From assembly GCF_016629525.1 (NCBI RefSeq), contig NZ_AP024269.1, positions 1,364,001 through 1,428,000 on the forward strand: a stretch of DNA of 64,000 nucleotides, written 5' to 3'. Under the pieces are notes generated by a model that made no database searches, had not been told where the DNA came from, and saw nothing but the letters and a program-made list of their open reading frames with translations. The DNA comes from Kaistia sp. 32K (GTDB lineage: Bacteria; Pseudomonadota; Alphaproteobacteria; Rhizobiales; Kaistiaceae). This document shows, in pieces, positions 26,051-37,596 of the stretch. Both the position numbers and the translations under genes were made by a program. The first letter of the stretch is position 1. Every line of letters starts with the position of its first letter.

Positions 26051-27040
26051 ATGTCGTCCTTCAAGGCCGTCCTGATCGAGAAGGACGCCGGCGGGGCCCA
26101 GTCCGTCGGTTTCGGCACGCTGACCGACGCGGATCTGATGGAAGGCGACGTCACGGTCCGCATCGAGCGCTCGACCGTCAACTACAAGGACGGCCTCGCG
26201 ATCACCGGCCGCGCGCCGGTCGTGCGGCGATTCCCCATGGTGCCCGGCGTCGATGGCGTCGGCATCGTCGAGCAGTCGAGCTCGCAGTCCTTCAAGCCGG
26301 GCGACCGGGTGCTCCTGAACGGCTGGGGCGTCGGCGAGCTGCATCTCGGCGCCTGGGCCGAGCGGGCGCGCTGGAAGAGCGACTGGCTGATTTCGCTCCC
26401 CTCCGGCTTCTCGCCGGACGAGGGCATGGCGATCGGCACGGCCGGCTACACGGCGATGATGTGCGTGATGGCGCTGGAGCGGCACGGCATCGGCCCCGCG
26501 GGCGGACCGATCCTCGTCACGGGTGCGGCGGGCGGCGTCGGCTCCGTCGCGGTCGCGCTGCTCGCCGGCCTCGGCTACCACGTCGTTGCCTCGACGGGGC
26601 GGCCGGAAGAGGCCGACTATTTGAAGAAGCTCGGCGCGGCCGAGATCATCGCGCGTTCCGAGCTGGAGGGCAGCGGCAAGCCGCTCGCGCGCGAGCGCTG
26701 GATCGGCGCGATCGACGTCGTCGGCGGCCAGACGCTCGCCAACGTCCTCTCCATGATCCGCTATGACGGCGCGGTCGCGGCCTGCGGCCTTGCCGGCGGC
26801 ATGGAACTGCCGGCGACCGTCGCGCCGTTCATCCTGCGCGGCGTCACGCTCTACGGCATCGATTCCGTCTATGTGCCGAAGCCGGTCCGCGTCGCCGTCT
26901 GGGACCGCCTCGACCGCGACCTCGACCGCGCCAAACTCGCCGCGATGACGAAACGCATCGCCTTCGACGACGTCATCGACACGGCGCGCGAGATCGTCGA
27001 CGGCAGGATCCGGGGCCGGATCGTGGTGGAAATCGGGTAG
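26051..27040 (+). CDS. acuI: Acrylyl-CoA reductase (YhdH/AcuI-type MDR oxidoreductase)
   Basis: A 329-residue zinc-free medium-chain reductase. The NADPH-binding motif is [13 protein letters not shown], and the N-terminal [13 protein letters not shown] and [10 protein letters not shown] are diagnostic of the YhdH/AcuI branch, which reduces acrylyl-CoA to propionyl-CoA. The ATG at 26051 is chosen for AAGGAG 7 bases upstream. It is a stand-alone gene with repeats downstream. The physiological substrate could be another enoyl compound. Confidence 0.88.
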   Translation: MSSFKAVLIEKDAGGAQSVGFGTLTDADLMEGDVTVRIERSTVNYKDGLAITGRAPVVRRFPMVPGVDGVGIVEQSSSQSFKPGDRVLLNGWGVGELHLGAWAERARWKSDWLISLPSGFSPDEGMAIGTAGYTAMMCVMALERHGIGPAGGPILVTGAAGGVGSVAVALLAGLGYHVVASTGRPEEADYLKKLGAAEIIARSELEGSGKPLARERWIGAIDVVGGQTLANVLSMIRYDGAVAACGLAGGMELPATVAPFILRGVTLYGIDSVYVPKPVRVAVWDRLDRDLDRAKLAAMTKRIAFDDVIDTAREIVDGRIRGRIVVEIG

Positions 27041-27061
27041 GGGCTCAGTCTGGCGGATGGG

Positions 27062-27091
27062 TGGATCCCGGCCTTCGCCGGGATGACGGCG
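27062..27091. repeat. Single hairpin unit of the GGATCCCGG repeat
   Basis: A perfect 8-bp hairpin ATCCCGGC-CTTC-GCCGGGAT within TGGATCC...GATGACGG, 22 bp after the acuI stop codon. It is one half of the two-unit repeat at 27245-27349. Together they occupy most of the 377-bp gap 27041-27417; the rest holds nothing I recognise. Confidence 0.75.
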
Positions 27092-27244
27092 GAGGGTGTG
27101 GGAGCGGTCAGGGCCAAAAGCCGTCTGGACCACCCCTTGGGTTTGGCACCATCTGTCAGGCTTCGGCATTGTCGCGTGAGGGGGCTTCGGCGGTACTGCC
27201 GCGAAAAGCCCAACAGCACCAGGCTCCCCATCTCCCCACGCTCG

Positions 27245-27349
27245 CCGTCATCCCGGCGAAGGCCGGGATCCATCCATTCGCGTTCTTGGGAAGTTCGACG
27301 CCCGACGCCGCGGCTGAATGGATCCCGGGTCAAGCCCGGGATGATGGCG
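27245..27349. repeat. Bipartite palindromic repeat (CGTCATCCCGG...GGGATGA)
   Basis: About 105 bp: a unit CGTCATCCCGGCGAAGGCCG-GGATCCA, a spacer of about 37 bp, and an inverted unit TGGATCCCGGG-TCAAG-CCCGGGATGATGG. Each unit is a hairpin and the two are inverted to each other. The same arrangement recurs at 36102, 48697/49751, 55737, 56173 and 63120. Confidence 0.8.
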
Positions 27350-27395
27350 AGGGTGAGGCGAGGGAGCGTGCTATCCTGCGGGCTCCGGGTAGAAG

Positions 27396-27416
27396 GAAAA
27401 CGCGGCCTCTCGCCGC
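27396..27416 (-). terminator. Probable terminator of the SleB-type hydrolase gene
   Basis: On the minus strand GCGGC-GAGAG-GCCGC is followed by GTTTTCCTT. The stem directly abuts the stop codon of the hydrolase gene. Confidence 0.5.
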
Positions 27417-27417
27417 C

Positions 27418-28746
27418 TCAGATCCAGCCGCCGCCATAGGTCTTGTAGAAGACGTGGTGGCCGAGCTTCTGCATCTTCTTCATCGTCTTGGCCCAGCGCG
27501 GCCGGACATAGGTCGCGTGGTAGTGCGTCGACGAGCCGACGTCGGCGTTCCACCAATTGTCCTCGTTGAGCACGCGCTTGGCCAGCATCTGCGCCCGCTT
27601 CCACGACTCCATGTCGGTGATGCGGTCGGGGATGCCGTCGCAGGCGAACGAGAACTGGCAGGCGTTGCGCATGTCCTTGTTCTGGTAGACGACGCCGCAG
27701 ACCGTCTTCGGATAGGCCGGGTTCTTCAGCCGGTTGATCACGACCTGGGCGACCGCGAGCTCGCCCTTCAGCGGTTCGCCGCGCGCTTCGAAATAGATCG
27801 CCGTCGCCAGGCATTTCTGCTCGGTCGCCGATCGCGCATTGGGTGGGATCTTGTTCATCACCCACCAATGGTCGGGCTTGCCGTCCTTGCCGATCGCGGT
27901 CGGCCCCATCGGCTTGCCGAGCAGCGCCTGGAAGGGCGCGCTCATCGAGCGGTCGATATCGGCCGGGGCATAGGCGGAGACCACGGCGCTGCCGTCGACG
28001 ACATTGCCGGAGCCCTTCGCGCTCTTCTCGGCCTTGCCGGCGGCGCGCGCGAGTTCGTTGCGGCGGGGGATCGGCGCGATCGAAGCGAGCGCGACGACCG
28101 GTTTCGCCACAGCGTCCTTGGGAGCGGCGTCCTTCGAGGCATAGCGCAGCGCGCCGTCCGGCTGGGCGACGTCCTGCGCCGTGGCGAAGGCCATCTTCGG
28201 CACGGCGTTGGCGTTGCTGAAGGCGCTGGCGAGCTCCTGCCCCTTGAGCACGCCCGCCTTGAAATGCGCGGCCGAGGCGGCGCGCACGGGGGCGGGCTTG
28301 CGCAGCGCCACGGTGATGTCGTGCTTGCCGCCGCGATTGACCTCTGGCGGCGTGAATTCCGGGGCCGAGACGGGGCCTTGCACGACCACCTGCAGCTCGG
28401 GCTCGATGATCAGGCCGTCGCTCTTGACCTCGCCGGCGACGAGCTGGGCGGACGGCGGCGGCGAGACGAAGGTCGGCAGATAGGCTTCGCCCTTCTTCGC
28501 CGGCACGAGCCGGGCCAGCCAGCGCTGGCCGACCGGCAGGTCCTTGCCATAGGTGCTGGCGACGTCCTGCAGCGCGACCGTGGTCGACGAGAGCGCGAGG
28601 AGCCCGCTGGCGAGCAGGCCGGAGAGAAGCGCGATGCGATGGAACGAGGGTCTCGGGCGTCGCTTGCGCAGGGCAAGCCGGGGATCGCGTCCGAGATGGG
28701 CGCGGGATGCCATTGCCGTCGTCGGACGCCGCACGAGACCAGCCAT
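27418..28746 (-). CDS. Cell wall hydrolase, SleB/Hydrolase_2 domain
   Basis: A 442-residue envelope protein. A basic cytoplasmic N terminus of about 37 residues precedes one membrane helix (about 38-58: IALLSGLLASGLLALSSTTV). A long Ala/Pro/Lys-rich extracytoplasmic linker follows. The last 115 residues are a SleB-type lytic domain: CLATAIYFEARGEP with the likely catalytic Glu, then VAQVVINRLKNPAYP, CQFSFACDG and THYHATYVRP. This family cleaves peptidoglycan. I chose the ATG at 28744-28746; the frame stays open to 28803. Confidence 0.88.
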   Translation of the reverse strand: MAGLVRRPTTAMASRAHLGRDPRLALRKRRPRPSFHRIALLSGLLASGLLALSSTTVALQDVASTYGKDLPVGQRWLARLVPAKKGEAYLPTFVSPPPSAQLVAGEVKSDGLIIEPELQVVVQGPVSAPEFTPPEVNRGGKHDITVALRKPAPVRAASAAHFKAGVLKGQELASAFSNANAVPKMAFATAQDVAQPDGALRYASKDAAPKDAVAKPVVALASIAPIPRRNELARAAGKAEKSAKGSGNVVDGSAVVSAYAPADIDRSMSAPFQALLGKPMGPTAIGKDGKPDHWWVMNKIPPNARSATEQKCLATAIYFEARGEPLKGELAVAQVVINRLKNPAYPKTVCGVVYQNKDMRNACQFSFACDGIPDRITDMESWKRAQMLAKRVLNEDNWWNADVGSSTHYHATYVRPRWAKTMKKMQKLGHHVFYKTYGGGWI

Positions 28747-28893
28747 GAGGGACGCAACTCCACGCGCACGAAACAGGAGGGACCAGTGTGGTTCGCCGGT
28801 CACGTGGCTTGAATCTGCGGCATTAACCTTGAAAGACGGTTAACGGCTCGTAAGGCGGGTTCGGGGAAGCGAAGCGGGAGGAGGGGAATTGGC

Positions 28894-31560
<2,667 letters not shown>

Positions 31561-31601
31561 CTTGGCGCACGCTCCCGCGGCAACCGGCAGGAGCCGGCGC
31601 A

Positions 31602-31617
31602 TGATCTAGCTAGATCA
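31602..31617. promoter_or_regulatory. 16-bp perfect palindrome upstream of ppdK
   Basis: TGATCTAGCTAGATCA is perfectly self-complementary over 16 bases. It lies 42 bp upstream of the ppdK start codon, in the 150-bp interval before the GNAT gene end. AT-rich in a GC-rich genome and in a promoter position, it is a candidate operator for a dimeric regulator; the protein is unknown. Confidence 0.45.
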
Positions 31618-31710
31618 GGCTCTTGGTGCGCTGCAACACGAAAATATTGAAACAACTGCGCGCAGAGGGCCGGGACGGCTGCAATCTTGGCGCGCCGGCC
31701 GGATCCCGCG

Positions 31711-32283
31711 TCAGGCCGAAGCCTTTCGCGCGGCCCATTCCGAGGCGAGCACGGCATAGATGTATTCGTCGCCCCATTGGCCGTCGAAGCGGTCGTTCTG
31801 CACGAGATGCGCCTCGCGCCGGAGGCCGAGGCGCTCGACCACGCCGACCGATCCCCGGTTGGCGGCGTCGAGCCGCGCGAAGATCCGATGGAAGCCGAAG
31901 CGGACGAAACCGAAGTCGATCATCCGCGCCACCGCCTCGGTGGCATAGCCCTTTCCGGCCGAGGCGGGATGGAAGATGTAGCCGACTTCGCCCTGCAGCG
32001 CCGCCCGGCTCGCCAGCTTCAGCAGCGTCTCGCCGATGACGGCATCGTCGTCCTTCGTCACCACCGCCAGCCGGAACACGTCGCCGTCCGCCTCGAAGGG
32101 TGCTTGGAGCGTCGCGTCGAACTGCGCCCGTAGGGCATCGCCGACAGGCGGCGCGGCATAGAGATAGCGGTAGACCTCGGGGAGGGCGTGATAGGCGGCA
32201 TAGGCGGTAAAATCCGCCTCGGCGAACGGCCGCAGCGTCAGGCGGTCGGTCGCGAGGGGGCCGTGCAAGTTTTCGAAGTTCAT
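31711..32283 (-). CDS. GNAT N-acetyltransferase (RimJ/RimL-like)
   Basis: A 190-residue acetyltransferase. The acetyl-CoA pyrophosphate-binding loop is PASAGKGYATEA, typical of Q/RxxGxG/A. The N terminus ATDRLTLRPFAEADFTAY and the late ARLDAANRGSVGVVERLGLR belong to the Acetyltransf_3 (RimJ/RimL) group, which acts on protein N termini or small amines. The substrate is not predictable. It is followed by ppdK on the same strand with a 150-bp gap. Confidence 0.9.
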   Translation of the reverse strand: MNFENLHGPLATDRLTLRPFAEADFTAYAAYHALPEVYRYLYAAPPVGDALRAQFDATLQAPFEADGDVFRLAVVTKDDDAVIGETLLKLASRAALQGEVGYIFHPASAGKGYATEAVARMIDFGFVRFGFHRIFARLDAANRGSVGVVERLGLRREAHLVQNDRFDGQWGDEYIYAVLASEWAARKASA

Positions 32284-32326
32284 GCGGTCGGGAGGTTCCG
32301 GAGCTTGGTGCAGGATCTGGCGCGGA

Positions 32327-32848
32327 TCAGCGCGCCAGGTCGAGGTCGAGCGAGAAGGGATGACCCTCGAAGGCGTCGCGGCCGCGGCCTATCGCCTCGA
32401 CGGCGCTGACCATGCGGCCCCGGCGGCCGAGCACCTCGTCCGCCAGGCGGACCAGGCGCAAATTCGGCGTCGCCGAGGGCGAGCCGGCGCGAATCAGGGC
32501 GGCGATCTCCGCCTCGTCGCGCTCCGGGCGCAACGCGCAGACCGTGATGAAGGCAGCGGCGGTCGAGCGGCTGATGCCGGCGAAGCAATGGATGACGATC
32601 GGCTTTTCCGGCTTCCAGCCCTCGACGAAATCGAGCAGCGCCGTGACATGCTCCTCGGCCGGCGGCGTCATGCCTTCCATCGGCTCGAGGATGTCGTTGA
32701 AGGCGAGGAAGAGATGGCGGTTTTCCGGGATCGCGACGGGGCGCTCGACCGGGGTTCCGGCGTTGATCAGCGTCACCAGATGGCTGGCGCCGGTCTGGGC
32801 GACGGTGGCGCCGATGCGGGACAATGAGCAGACGTGAATGCGGGACAT
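32327..32848 (-). CDS. Tyrosine phosphatase-family protein
   Basis: A 173-residue protein with the cysteine phosphatase P-loop HCFAGISR (His87-Cys88-X5-Arg94) followed by ST, and an Asp52 in the FNDILEPM segment as possible general acid. This matches small dual-specificity phosphatase-like bacterial proteins. There is no signal peptide, so it should be cytoplasmic. Same strand as the GNAT and HD genes, but with gaps of 43 and 128 bp; no partner kinase is nearby. Confidence 0.8.
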   Translation of the reverse strand: MSRIHVCSLSRIGATVAQTGASHLVTLINAGTPVERPVAIPENRHLFLAFNDILEPMEGMTPPAEEHVTALLDFVEGWKPEKPIVIHCFAGISRSTAAAFITVCALRPERDEAEIAALIRAGSPSATPNLRLVRLADEVLGRRGRMVSAVEAIGRGRDAFEGHPFSLDLDLAR

Positions 32849-32976
32849 TGTTGTTCTCCTTGCACCTTCTCGGTGTGCGCTTCGCCGGCGACGGCAGGGC
32901 CGTCCCCGTGGCAGCTTGGGAGGAGCGCGGCGAACGCGCCCCCGGGAGGGTTATGTAGTGGGTCGAGCCGCCCGGG

Positions 32977-33594
32977 TCACGCCGAAATGGCGTTTGCCGC
33001 CCTCGCGCCGGCGAGCGCCTCGAAGCGCTCGAGGAAGATCCGCTGCGCCTCCGCCGTCGGCCAGGGATCGAGCGCCAGCTGCGAACGCAGGATGCCGCGC
33101 GGGCGGCCGAAGAACTTGGCCGCTTCCGTTTCGCTGAAGCCGGCGAGCCCTGTCGCCTCGAAGAAGGCGGCGACCCGGTCCGCAGCCTTGATCGCGTCGG
33201 TGAGGGCTGCGGGACGTTCGGCCGGCAGGCCGAAGCGTATATGGATCGCCGCCTGCAGCCGCGCCTCGACCGCCTTGTATTCGCCGCCGACCAGCGCCTT
33301 GAACGGCGAGATCATGTCGCCGACGACATATTCCGGCGCATCGTGCAGCAGCGCGGCGAGACGATCCGACTCGCTCAGCGACGGCTTGGCGAGCGCCGCG
33401 ATCTGCTCGACCAGCACCGAGTGCTGCGCGACGGAGAAGGCATGCGCGCCGCTCGTCTGCCCGTTCCAGCGCGCGACGCGGGCGAGGCCATGCGCGATGT
33501 CGCTGATCTCGATATCGAAGGGGGAGGGGTCGGCGAGATCGAGACGGCGGCCGGACAGCATGCGCTGCCAGACGCGGGGGCGCGCGGGGCTCAT
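32977..33594 (-). CDS. HD-domain hydrolase (YfbR-like)
   Basis: A 205-residue HD protein. Metal ligands: His58 (AQHSVLV), His84-Asp85 (LLHDAPEYV) and a later Asp in IKAADRVAAFFE, in the order used by YfbR-type 5'-deoxynucleotidases. The opening MLSGRRLDLADPSPFDIEIS is characteristic of this alphaproteobacterial subgroup. Its start codon overlaps the ygfZ stop codon by 4 bases (ATGA), so the two are translationally coupled. The nucleotide substrate is an inference from the family. Confidence 0.85.
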   Translation of the reverse strand: MSPARPRVWQRMLSGRRLDLADPSPFDIEISDIAHGLARVARWNGQTSGAHAFSVAQHSVLVEQIAALAKPSLSESDRLAALLHDAPEYVVGDMISPFKALVGGEYKAVEARLQAAIHIRFGLPAERPAALTDAIKAADRVAAFFEATGLAGFSETEAAKFFGRPRGILRSQLALDPWPTAEAQRIFLERFEALAGARAANAISA

Positions 33595-34487
33595 GCCGCT
33601 CCCTCGTCGTCGCCGCTCGGCCAGCCGAAGCGGGCGAAGGGCGGCAGCGAGATGGCGAGCGGCACGCCCTCGGCGGTGACGGCGATGCCCTGGTCGAGCG
33701 CGCGGCGGGCGCGGTCGAGCCGGATCAGGCCAATGCCGCCCTTGCCGCTCTCCGTGTCATAGGAGCCGCCGAGCGTGCCGATCGGCTTGCCGTCGGCCTC
33801 GATCGGGCTGCCGGCGGGCGGCAGCGCGGCCTCGCTCGTCACCGCGACCGCGCGCCGGCGCGCCGTGCCGCGATGCTCCATGCGCGAGACGATCTCCTGG
33901 CCGACATAGCAGCCCTTGCGGAAATCGAGGCCGCCGAGATCGTCCATGTCGACATCATGCGGAAACGCGTCGCCGAAGGCGAAATCGCGGCCGCCCTCGG
34001 GGACGGTCAGGCCGGTGCGCCAGGCGTGGTAGTCCGCCTCCGAGGCTGCCGCATAGCCGTCGACGGCGACCGTTGCGTCGACGGGAAGGATGGCGCGGAA
34101 GCCGAGGGCGGCGAGGCGCGGATCTCTCGCGACCGGGCCTTCGATCGCGGGCAGCTCCTCGGAACCCCAGAAGGCATAGACCGCGTCGCTGTCGCTGCGA
34201 TTGGCGATCTCGACCTTGGCGCGCAGCCGGTAGAGCGTCATCCGCTTCTGGAAGTCGGCGACGAGCGCGCGCGGCAGGTCGAACAGATAGCCGCCCTCGG
34301 TTGGCAAGATGATGAAATCAAACAGGATCTTGCCCTGGGGCGACAGCAGCGCCCCGAAGCCGGCGCCGGCGGATTGGACCGCCGCCATGTCCGTCGTGAC
34401 GATGTTCTGGAGGAACGTTTCCGCCTCGGGACCGCCGATGAAGACGGTTCCGCGATCGGTGAGTTGGGCATATGACCCATTACGCAT
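33591..34487 (-). CDS. ygfZ: YgfZ/GcvT-like folate-binding protein
   Basis: A 298-residue homologue of YgfZ/IBA57, which supports Fe-S cluster assembly or repair with tetrahydrofolate. The signature KGCYVGQE is at residues 191-198 with the conserved Cys193. The N-terminal GcvT-like part contains FLQNIVTTDM and LLSPQGKILFDF. I chose the ATG at 34485-34487 for the GGGA about 9 bases upstream; ATG at 34493 or 34502, or GTG at 34532, are alternatives. It is divergent from the dihydroorotase gene and coupled to the HD gene. Confidence 0.88.
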   Translation of the reverse strand: MRNGSYAQLTDRGTVFIGGPEAETFLQNIVTTDMAAVQSAGAGFGALLSPQGKILFDFIILPTEGGYLFDLPRALVADFQKRMTLYRLRAKVEIANRSDSDAVYAFWGSEELPAIEGPVARDPRLAALGFRAILPVDATVAVDGYAAASEADYHAWRTGLTVPEGGRDFAFGDAFPHDVDMDDLGGLDFRKGCYVGQEIVSRMEHRGTARRRAVAVTSEAALPPAGSPIEADGKPIGTLGGSYDTESGKGGIGLIRLDRARRALDQGIAVTAEGVPLAISLPPFARFGWPSGDDEGAA

Positions 34488-34603
34488 AGACATGGTTCCC
34501 ATGCATAGGACGCGCTTGTGAAGTTGGCTCACCTTCCTTAAGCCGATGCTCGCGATCCGTCTTCAGGCTCAAGCGGATCGGCTGTGCACTGGGGAGGGCG
34601 GCC

Positions 34604-35938
34604 ATGTCGGAAACCTACGAGTTTCTTTTTCGGAACGGAACGGTCGTCAATCAGGACGGCACGGGAACGCATGACATCGCCGTGCGCGATGGCCGAATCG
34701 CCGCCATCGGCGACGTCGACCCGCGCCGCGCCGGCAAGGTGATCGACTGCACCGGCCTGCATATATTGCCTGGCGTCGTCGATACACAGGTGCATTTTCG
34801 CGAACCGGGCGCCGAGCAGAAGGAAGATCTCGAAACCGGATCGCGCGGCGCCGTGCTTGGCGGCGTGACCGGCGTCTTCGAGATGCCGAACACCAACCCG
34901 ACCACGACCACCGCCGAGGCGCTGGCCGACAAGATCGCCCGCGGCAAGCATCGCATGCATTGCGATTTCGCCTTCTGGGTCGGCGGCACGCGCGAGAACG
35001 TCAACGACATTCCCGATCTGGAGCGCCTGCCGGGTGCTGCCGGCATCAAGGTGTTCATCGGCTCCTCGACCGGCAACCTGCTGGTCGCCGACGATGAGGG
35101 CATCGCCGCGATCCTCTCGAAGACCCGCCGCCGCGCCGCCTTCCACTCCGAGGACGAGATGCGGCTCGAGGCGCGCAAGCCCTTGCGCGTCGAGGGCGAT
35201 CCGTCCTCGCACCCGATCTGGCGCGACGCGATCGCCGCCATGCAGGCGACCGAGCGCCTCGTCTCGATCGCCCGCCGCGCCGGCGCGCGCATCCATGTGC
35301 TGCACATCTCGACCGCCGAGGAAATCGACTATCTGGCGCTGCACAAGGATGTCGCCTCCGCCGAGGCGACGCCGCACCACCTGACGCTTTCCTCCGAGGA
35401 CTATGCCCGGCTCGGCACGCTCCTGCAGATGAACCCGCCGATCCGCGATGCGCACCACCGCACCGGCATCTGGAAGGGCATCTCGCAGGGCATCATCGAC
35501 GTGCTCGGCTCCGACCACGCCCCGCACACGCTGGAAGAGAAGGCCAAGACCTATCCGGCCTCGCCCTCCGGCATGACCGGCGTGCAGACGCTGGTTCCGA
35601 TCATGCTCGACCACGTCAATGCCGGCCGGCTGACGCTGGAACGGCTGGCCGACCTGACCTCCGCCGGCCCGGCGCGCCTGTTCGGCATGGCCCGCAAGGG
35701 CCGCATCGCCGTCGGCTACGACGCCGATCTCACCATCGTCGACATGAAGCGGCGCGAGACGATCACCAATTCCTGGATCGCGTCGCGCGCCGGCTGGACG
35801 CCCTATGACGGCAAGCGCGTCATTGGCTGGCCGGTCGGCACCGTCGTGCGCGGCCGCCGCGTCATGTGGGACGGCGAGATCACCGAGCCGTCGACCGGCG
35901 AGCCGATCACCTTCCTGGAAGCGCTGCCGCGCGGATAG
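34604..35938 (+). CDS. pyrC: Dihydroorotase-type amidohydrolase, altered metal site
   Basis: A 444-residue COG0044 amidohydrolase, normal length for class I dihydroorotase, which closes carbamoyl-aspartate in pyrimidine synthesis. The metal residues mostly fit: His64, the carboxylated Lys149 (AGIKVFIG), His181, His234 and Asp304 (SDHAPH). However the usual DxHxH reads DTQVH (60-64), with Gln62 in place of the first His. NTNPTT and the FREPG following His64 are dihydroorotase-like. It could be an active divergent enzyme, a hydantoinase-type relative or a regulatory pseudo-dihydroorotase. No pyrB is adjacent in the window. Confidence 0.8.
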   Translation: MSETYEFLFRNGTVVNQDGTGTHDIAVRDGRIAAIGDVDPRRAGKVIDCTGLHILPGVVDTQVHFREPGAEQKEDLETGSRGAVLGGVTGVFEMPNTNPTTTTAEALADKIARGKHRMHCDFAFWVGGTRENVNDIPDLERLPGAAGIKVFIGSSTGNLLVADDEGIAAILSKTRRRAAFHSEDEMRLEARKPLRVEGDPSSHPIWRDAIAAMQATERLVSIARRAGARIHVLHISTAEEIDYLALHKDVASAEATPHHLTLSSEDYARLGTLLQMNPPIRDAHHRTGIWKGISQGIIDVLGSDHAPHTLEEKAKTYPASPSGMTGVQTLVPIMLDHVNAGRLTLERLADLTSAGPARLFGMARKGRIAVGYDADLTIVDMKRRETITNSWIASRAGWTPYDGKRVIGWPVGTVVRGRRVMWDGEITEPSTGEPITFLEALPRG

Positions 35939-36101
35939 CATCGCCTTGGCTTCGAGCCGGCCGCGCCTGCGCCGACGCAGGCCGGTCCCGTCTCGATGCC
36001 GGAAGGAGCGTGTGGGAGGCAGAGCGCCCCGCCATTCTCCCGAGTGTCTGGCCTCATCGAGGCCAGCGCGCGAAGTCTTGCTCCGGCGACCACCCACGCT
36101 C

Positions 36102-36210
36102 GCCGTCATCCCGGCCCCCGAGCCGGGATCCATTCAGCCGAGGCCTTGGGAGTTGCATTCGGCCAAGGGTGCGGCTGCATGGATCCCCGCCTTCGCGGCG
36201 ATGACGGAGG
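36102..36210. repeat. Bipartite palindromic repeat
   Basis: A unit CGTCATCCCGGC...GCCGGGATCCATTCAGCC, a 35-bp spacer and an inverted unit GGCTGCATGGATCC...GATGACGG. The spacer resembles that of the IS30-interrupted copy (TTGGGAGT followed by a GGCTGCATGGATCC junction). It takes up about a quarter of the 405-bp gap 35939-36343; I recognise nothing else there. Confidence 0.8.
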
Positions 36211-36343
36211 AGGGCGGAACGACCCGATCCGCGCATCCTTGAGCCATCGCAACAGGATGAGTGTGGCGTTGTGCAAGATTTCCTCGAGGCGAGAGGTCAA
36301 GGAAGGTACTTCGGCCCCCCGCTGGAGGGGAGGTTCACGCCCC

Positions 36344-36763
36344 TCAGAGCGCTTCGATCACCACGGACTCGGCCGACCGCGTGGCGGGGCCGTGATGGAC
36401 CGCCTCGATGTTGTTTCCTGCCGGATCGAGCAGGAACGCCGCGTAATAGTTCGGATGGTAATCGCGCAGGCCCGGCGCGCCATTGTCGCGGCCGCCCGCC
36501 TTCAGTCCCGCCGCGTGGAAGGCGTCGACGGTCGCCGGGTCCTTCGCCTGGAAGGCGAGGTGGCAGCGTCCGGTCGTCGGCTCGCCGGCCGTGACCGCGA
36601 GGTCGTCGGCGAAGAGCATGTTCTCGCCGTAGACGATCGGAACGCCGAGGACGCCCAGAACCGCGTCATAGAAGCGGCGATTGGCCTCGAAGTCGCTGAC
36701 GACCAGCTGGACGTGATCGATCAGCCGTCCGCGATGGAATTGCATGCCTGCCATGCTTGTCAT
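36344..36763 (-). CDS. VOC-family (glyoxalase-like) protein
   Basis: A 139-residue vicinal oxygen chelate protein with two beta-alpha-beta-beta-beta modules: IDHVQLVVSDFEANRRFYDA at the start and YYAAFLLDPAGNNIEAVHHG at the end. Candidate metal ligands are His17, His68 and Glu122. The family includes glyoxalase I, extradiol dioxygenases and antibiotic-binding proteins; no substrate can be named. The ATG at 36763 is supported by AGGGG 7 bases upstream. Confidence 0.85.
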   Translation of the reverse strand: MTSMAGMQFHRGRLIDHVQLVVSDFEANRRFYDAVLGVLGVPIVYGENMLFADDLAVTAGEPTTGRCHLAFQAKDPATVDAFHAAGLKAGGRDNGAPGLRDYHPNYYAAFLLDPAGNNIEAVHHGPATRSAESVVIEAL

Positions 36764-36833
36764 GATATTCCCCTATCGAGAGGATGGAACAAATCATGAA
36801 CTTTACGCGACGTCAAGGCGGCGCGGCGGGGAC

Positions 36834-37514
36834 TCAGTCGCCCGCTTCGAAATAGGTCCAGGTGCCGTCCGGCGCGATGCCGACGCGATAGAACAGGTAG
36901 GCGCCGAAGCTCTTCATCTCGTCATAGTCGGAGGAGGTGAGGAGGCGGAATAGCTCGACCATCTGCGGCGGCGTCAGCGCGTTGATCGGATAGCGCGCGA
37001 AATAGGGCCAGACATAGGCCTCCTGCGGCGTGCCGACATCGACATGGACATAGCCGGCGTCGAGGACCTCGCTCAGGATCGCCAGGATCTCGCGGCCTTC
37101 CGGATCGCCGGACTGCGACTTGAGAAAGGCGACCGGGTCCTTGTCCTGGTTGGCGTCGGCGCCGAGATTGGGCGGCGAGCGGTTGGCGTCGATGATCGGC
37201 TTCAGCTTCTCGATGTCGCCGGTCTTGGCCGCCTCGAGCAGTTTTTCGCGCAGCTGGCGGACCGGCTCCGGCAGCTTGGAGACGTCATATTCGATGACCG
37301 GCAGCGGCGCGTCGGGGGTGACCGGGGCGGGCGTGGCGGCCTGCTCGGCGTCATCCGTCGCGCCGACACTGTCCTCGTCGCTCGGATCCGGCTGGATGGT
37401 GATGCTCTGCGTCGGCACGCTCTTGCTTTCGCCGGCCACGAGGGCCCGGGAATGCGCCGTTCCGACCATCGTCATCGCGACCGCGATCCCTGCCACCGTC
37501 CAACGCCCAAGCAT
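36834..37514 (-). CDS. Exported conserved protein, unknown function
   Basis: A 226-residue protein. An N-terminal signal peptide (WTVAGIAVAMTMVGTAHSRA) precedes an acidic Asp/Pro/Thr-rich spacer of about 55 residues. The folded part (about 75-226) begins EPVRQLREKLLEAAKTGDIE, resembling an ankyrin-like helical pair, and ends with AYLFYRVGIAPDGTWTYFEAGD. It is probably periplasmic. I do not know the family name; similar proteins occur across Hyphomicrobiales in my recollection. Confidence 0.7.
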   Translation of the reverse strand: MLGRWTVAGIAVAMTMVGTAHSRALVAGESKSVPTQSITIQPDPSDEDSVGATDDAEQAATPAPVTPDAPLPVIEYDVSKLPEPVRQLREKLLEAAKTGDIEKLKPIIDANRSPPNLGADANQDKDPVAFLKSQSGDPEGREILAILSEVLDAGYVHVDVGTPQEAYVWPYFARYPINALTPPQMVELFRLLTSSDYDEMKSFGAYLFYRVGIAPDGTWTYFEAGD

Positions 37515-37596
37515 GCCTGCCTCCAAGAATTCGTCCGGAACCCGTCCGCCAGTCATAGACGACCGAGGGAGAACGGCCAAGCGCCGCACAGATGCG

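Noticed and set aside
28823..28843. TTAACC...GGTTAA upstream of the SleB-type hydrolase as a CtrA site
   Set aside because: The two TTAA cores are 13 bp apart, not 7, so it does not fit the CtrA motif.
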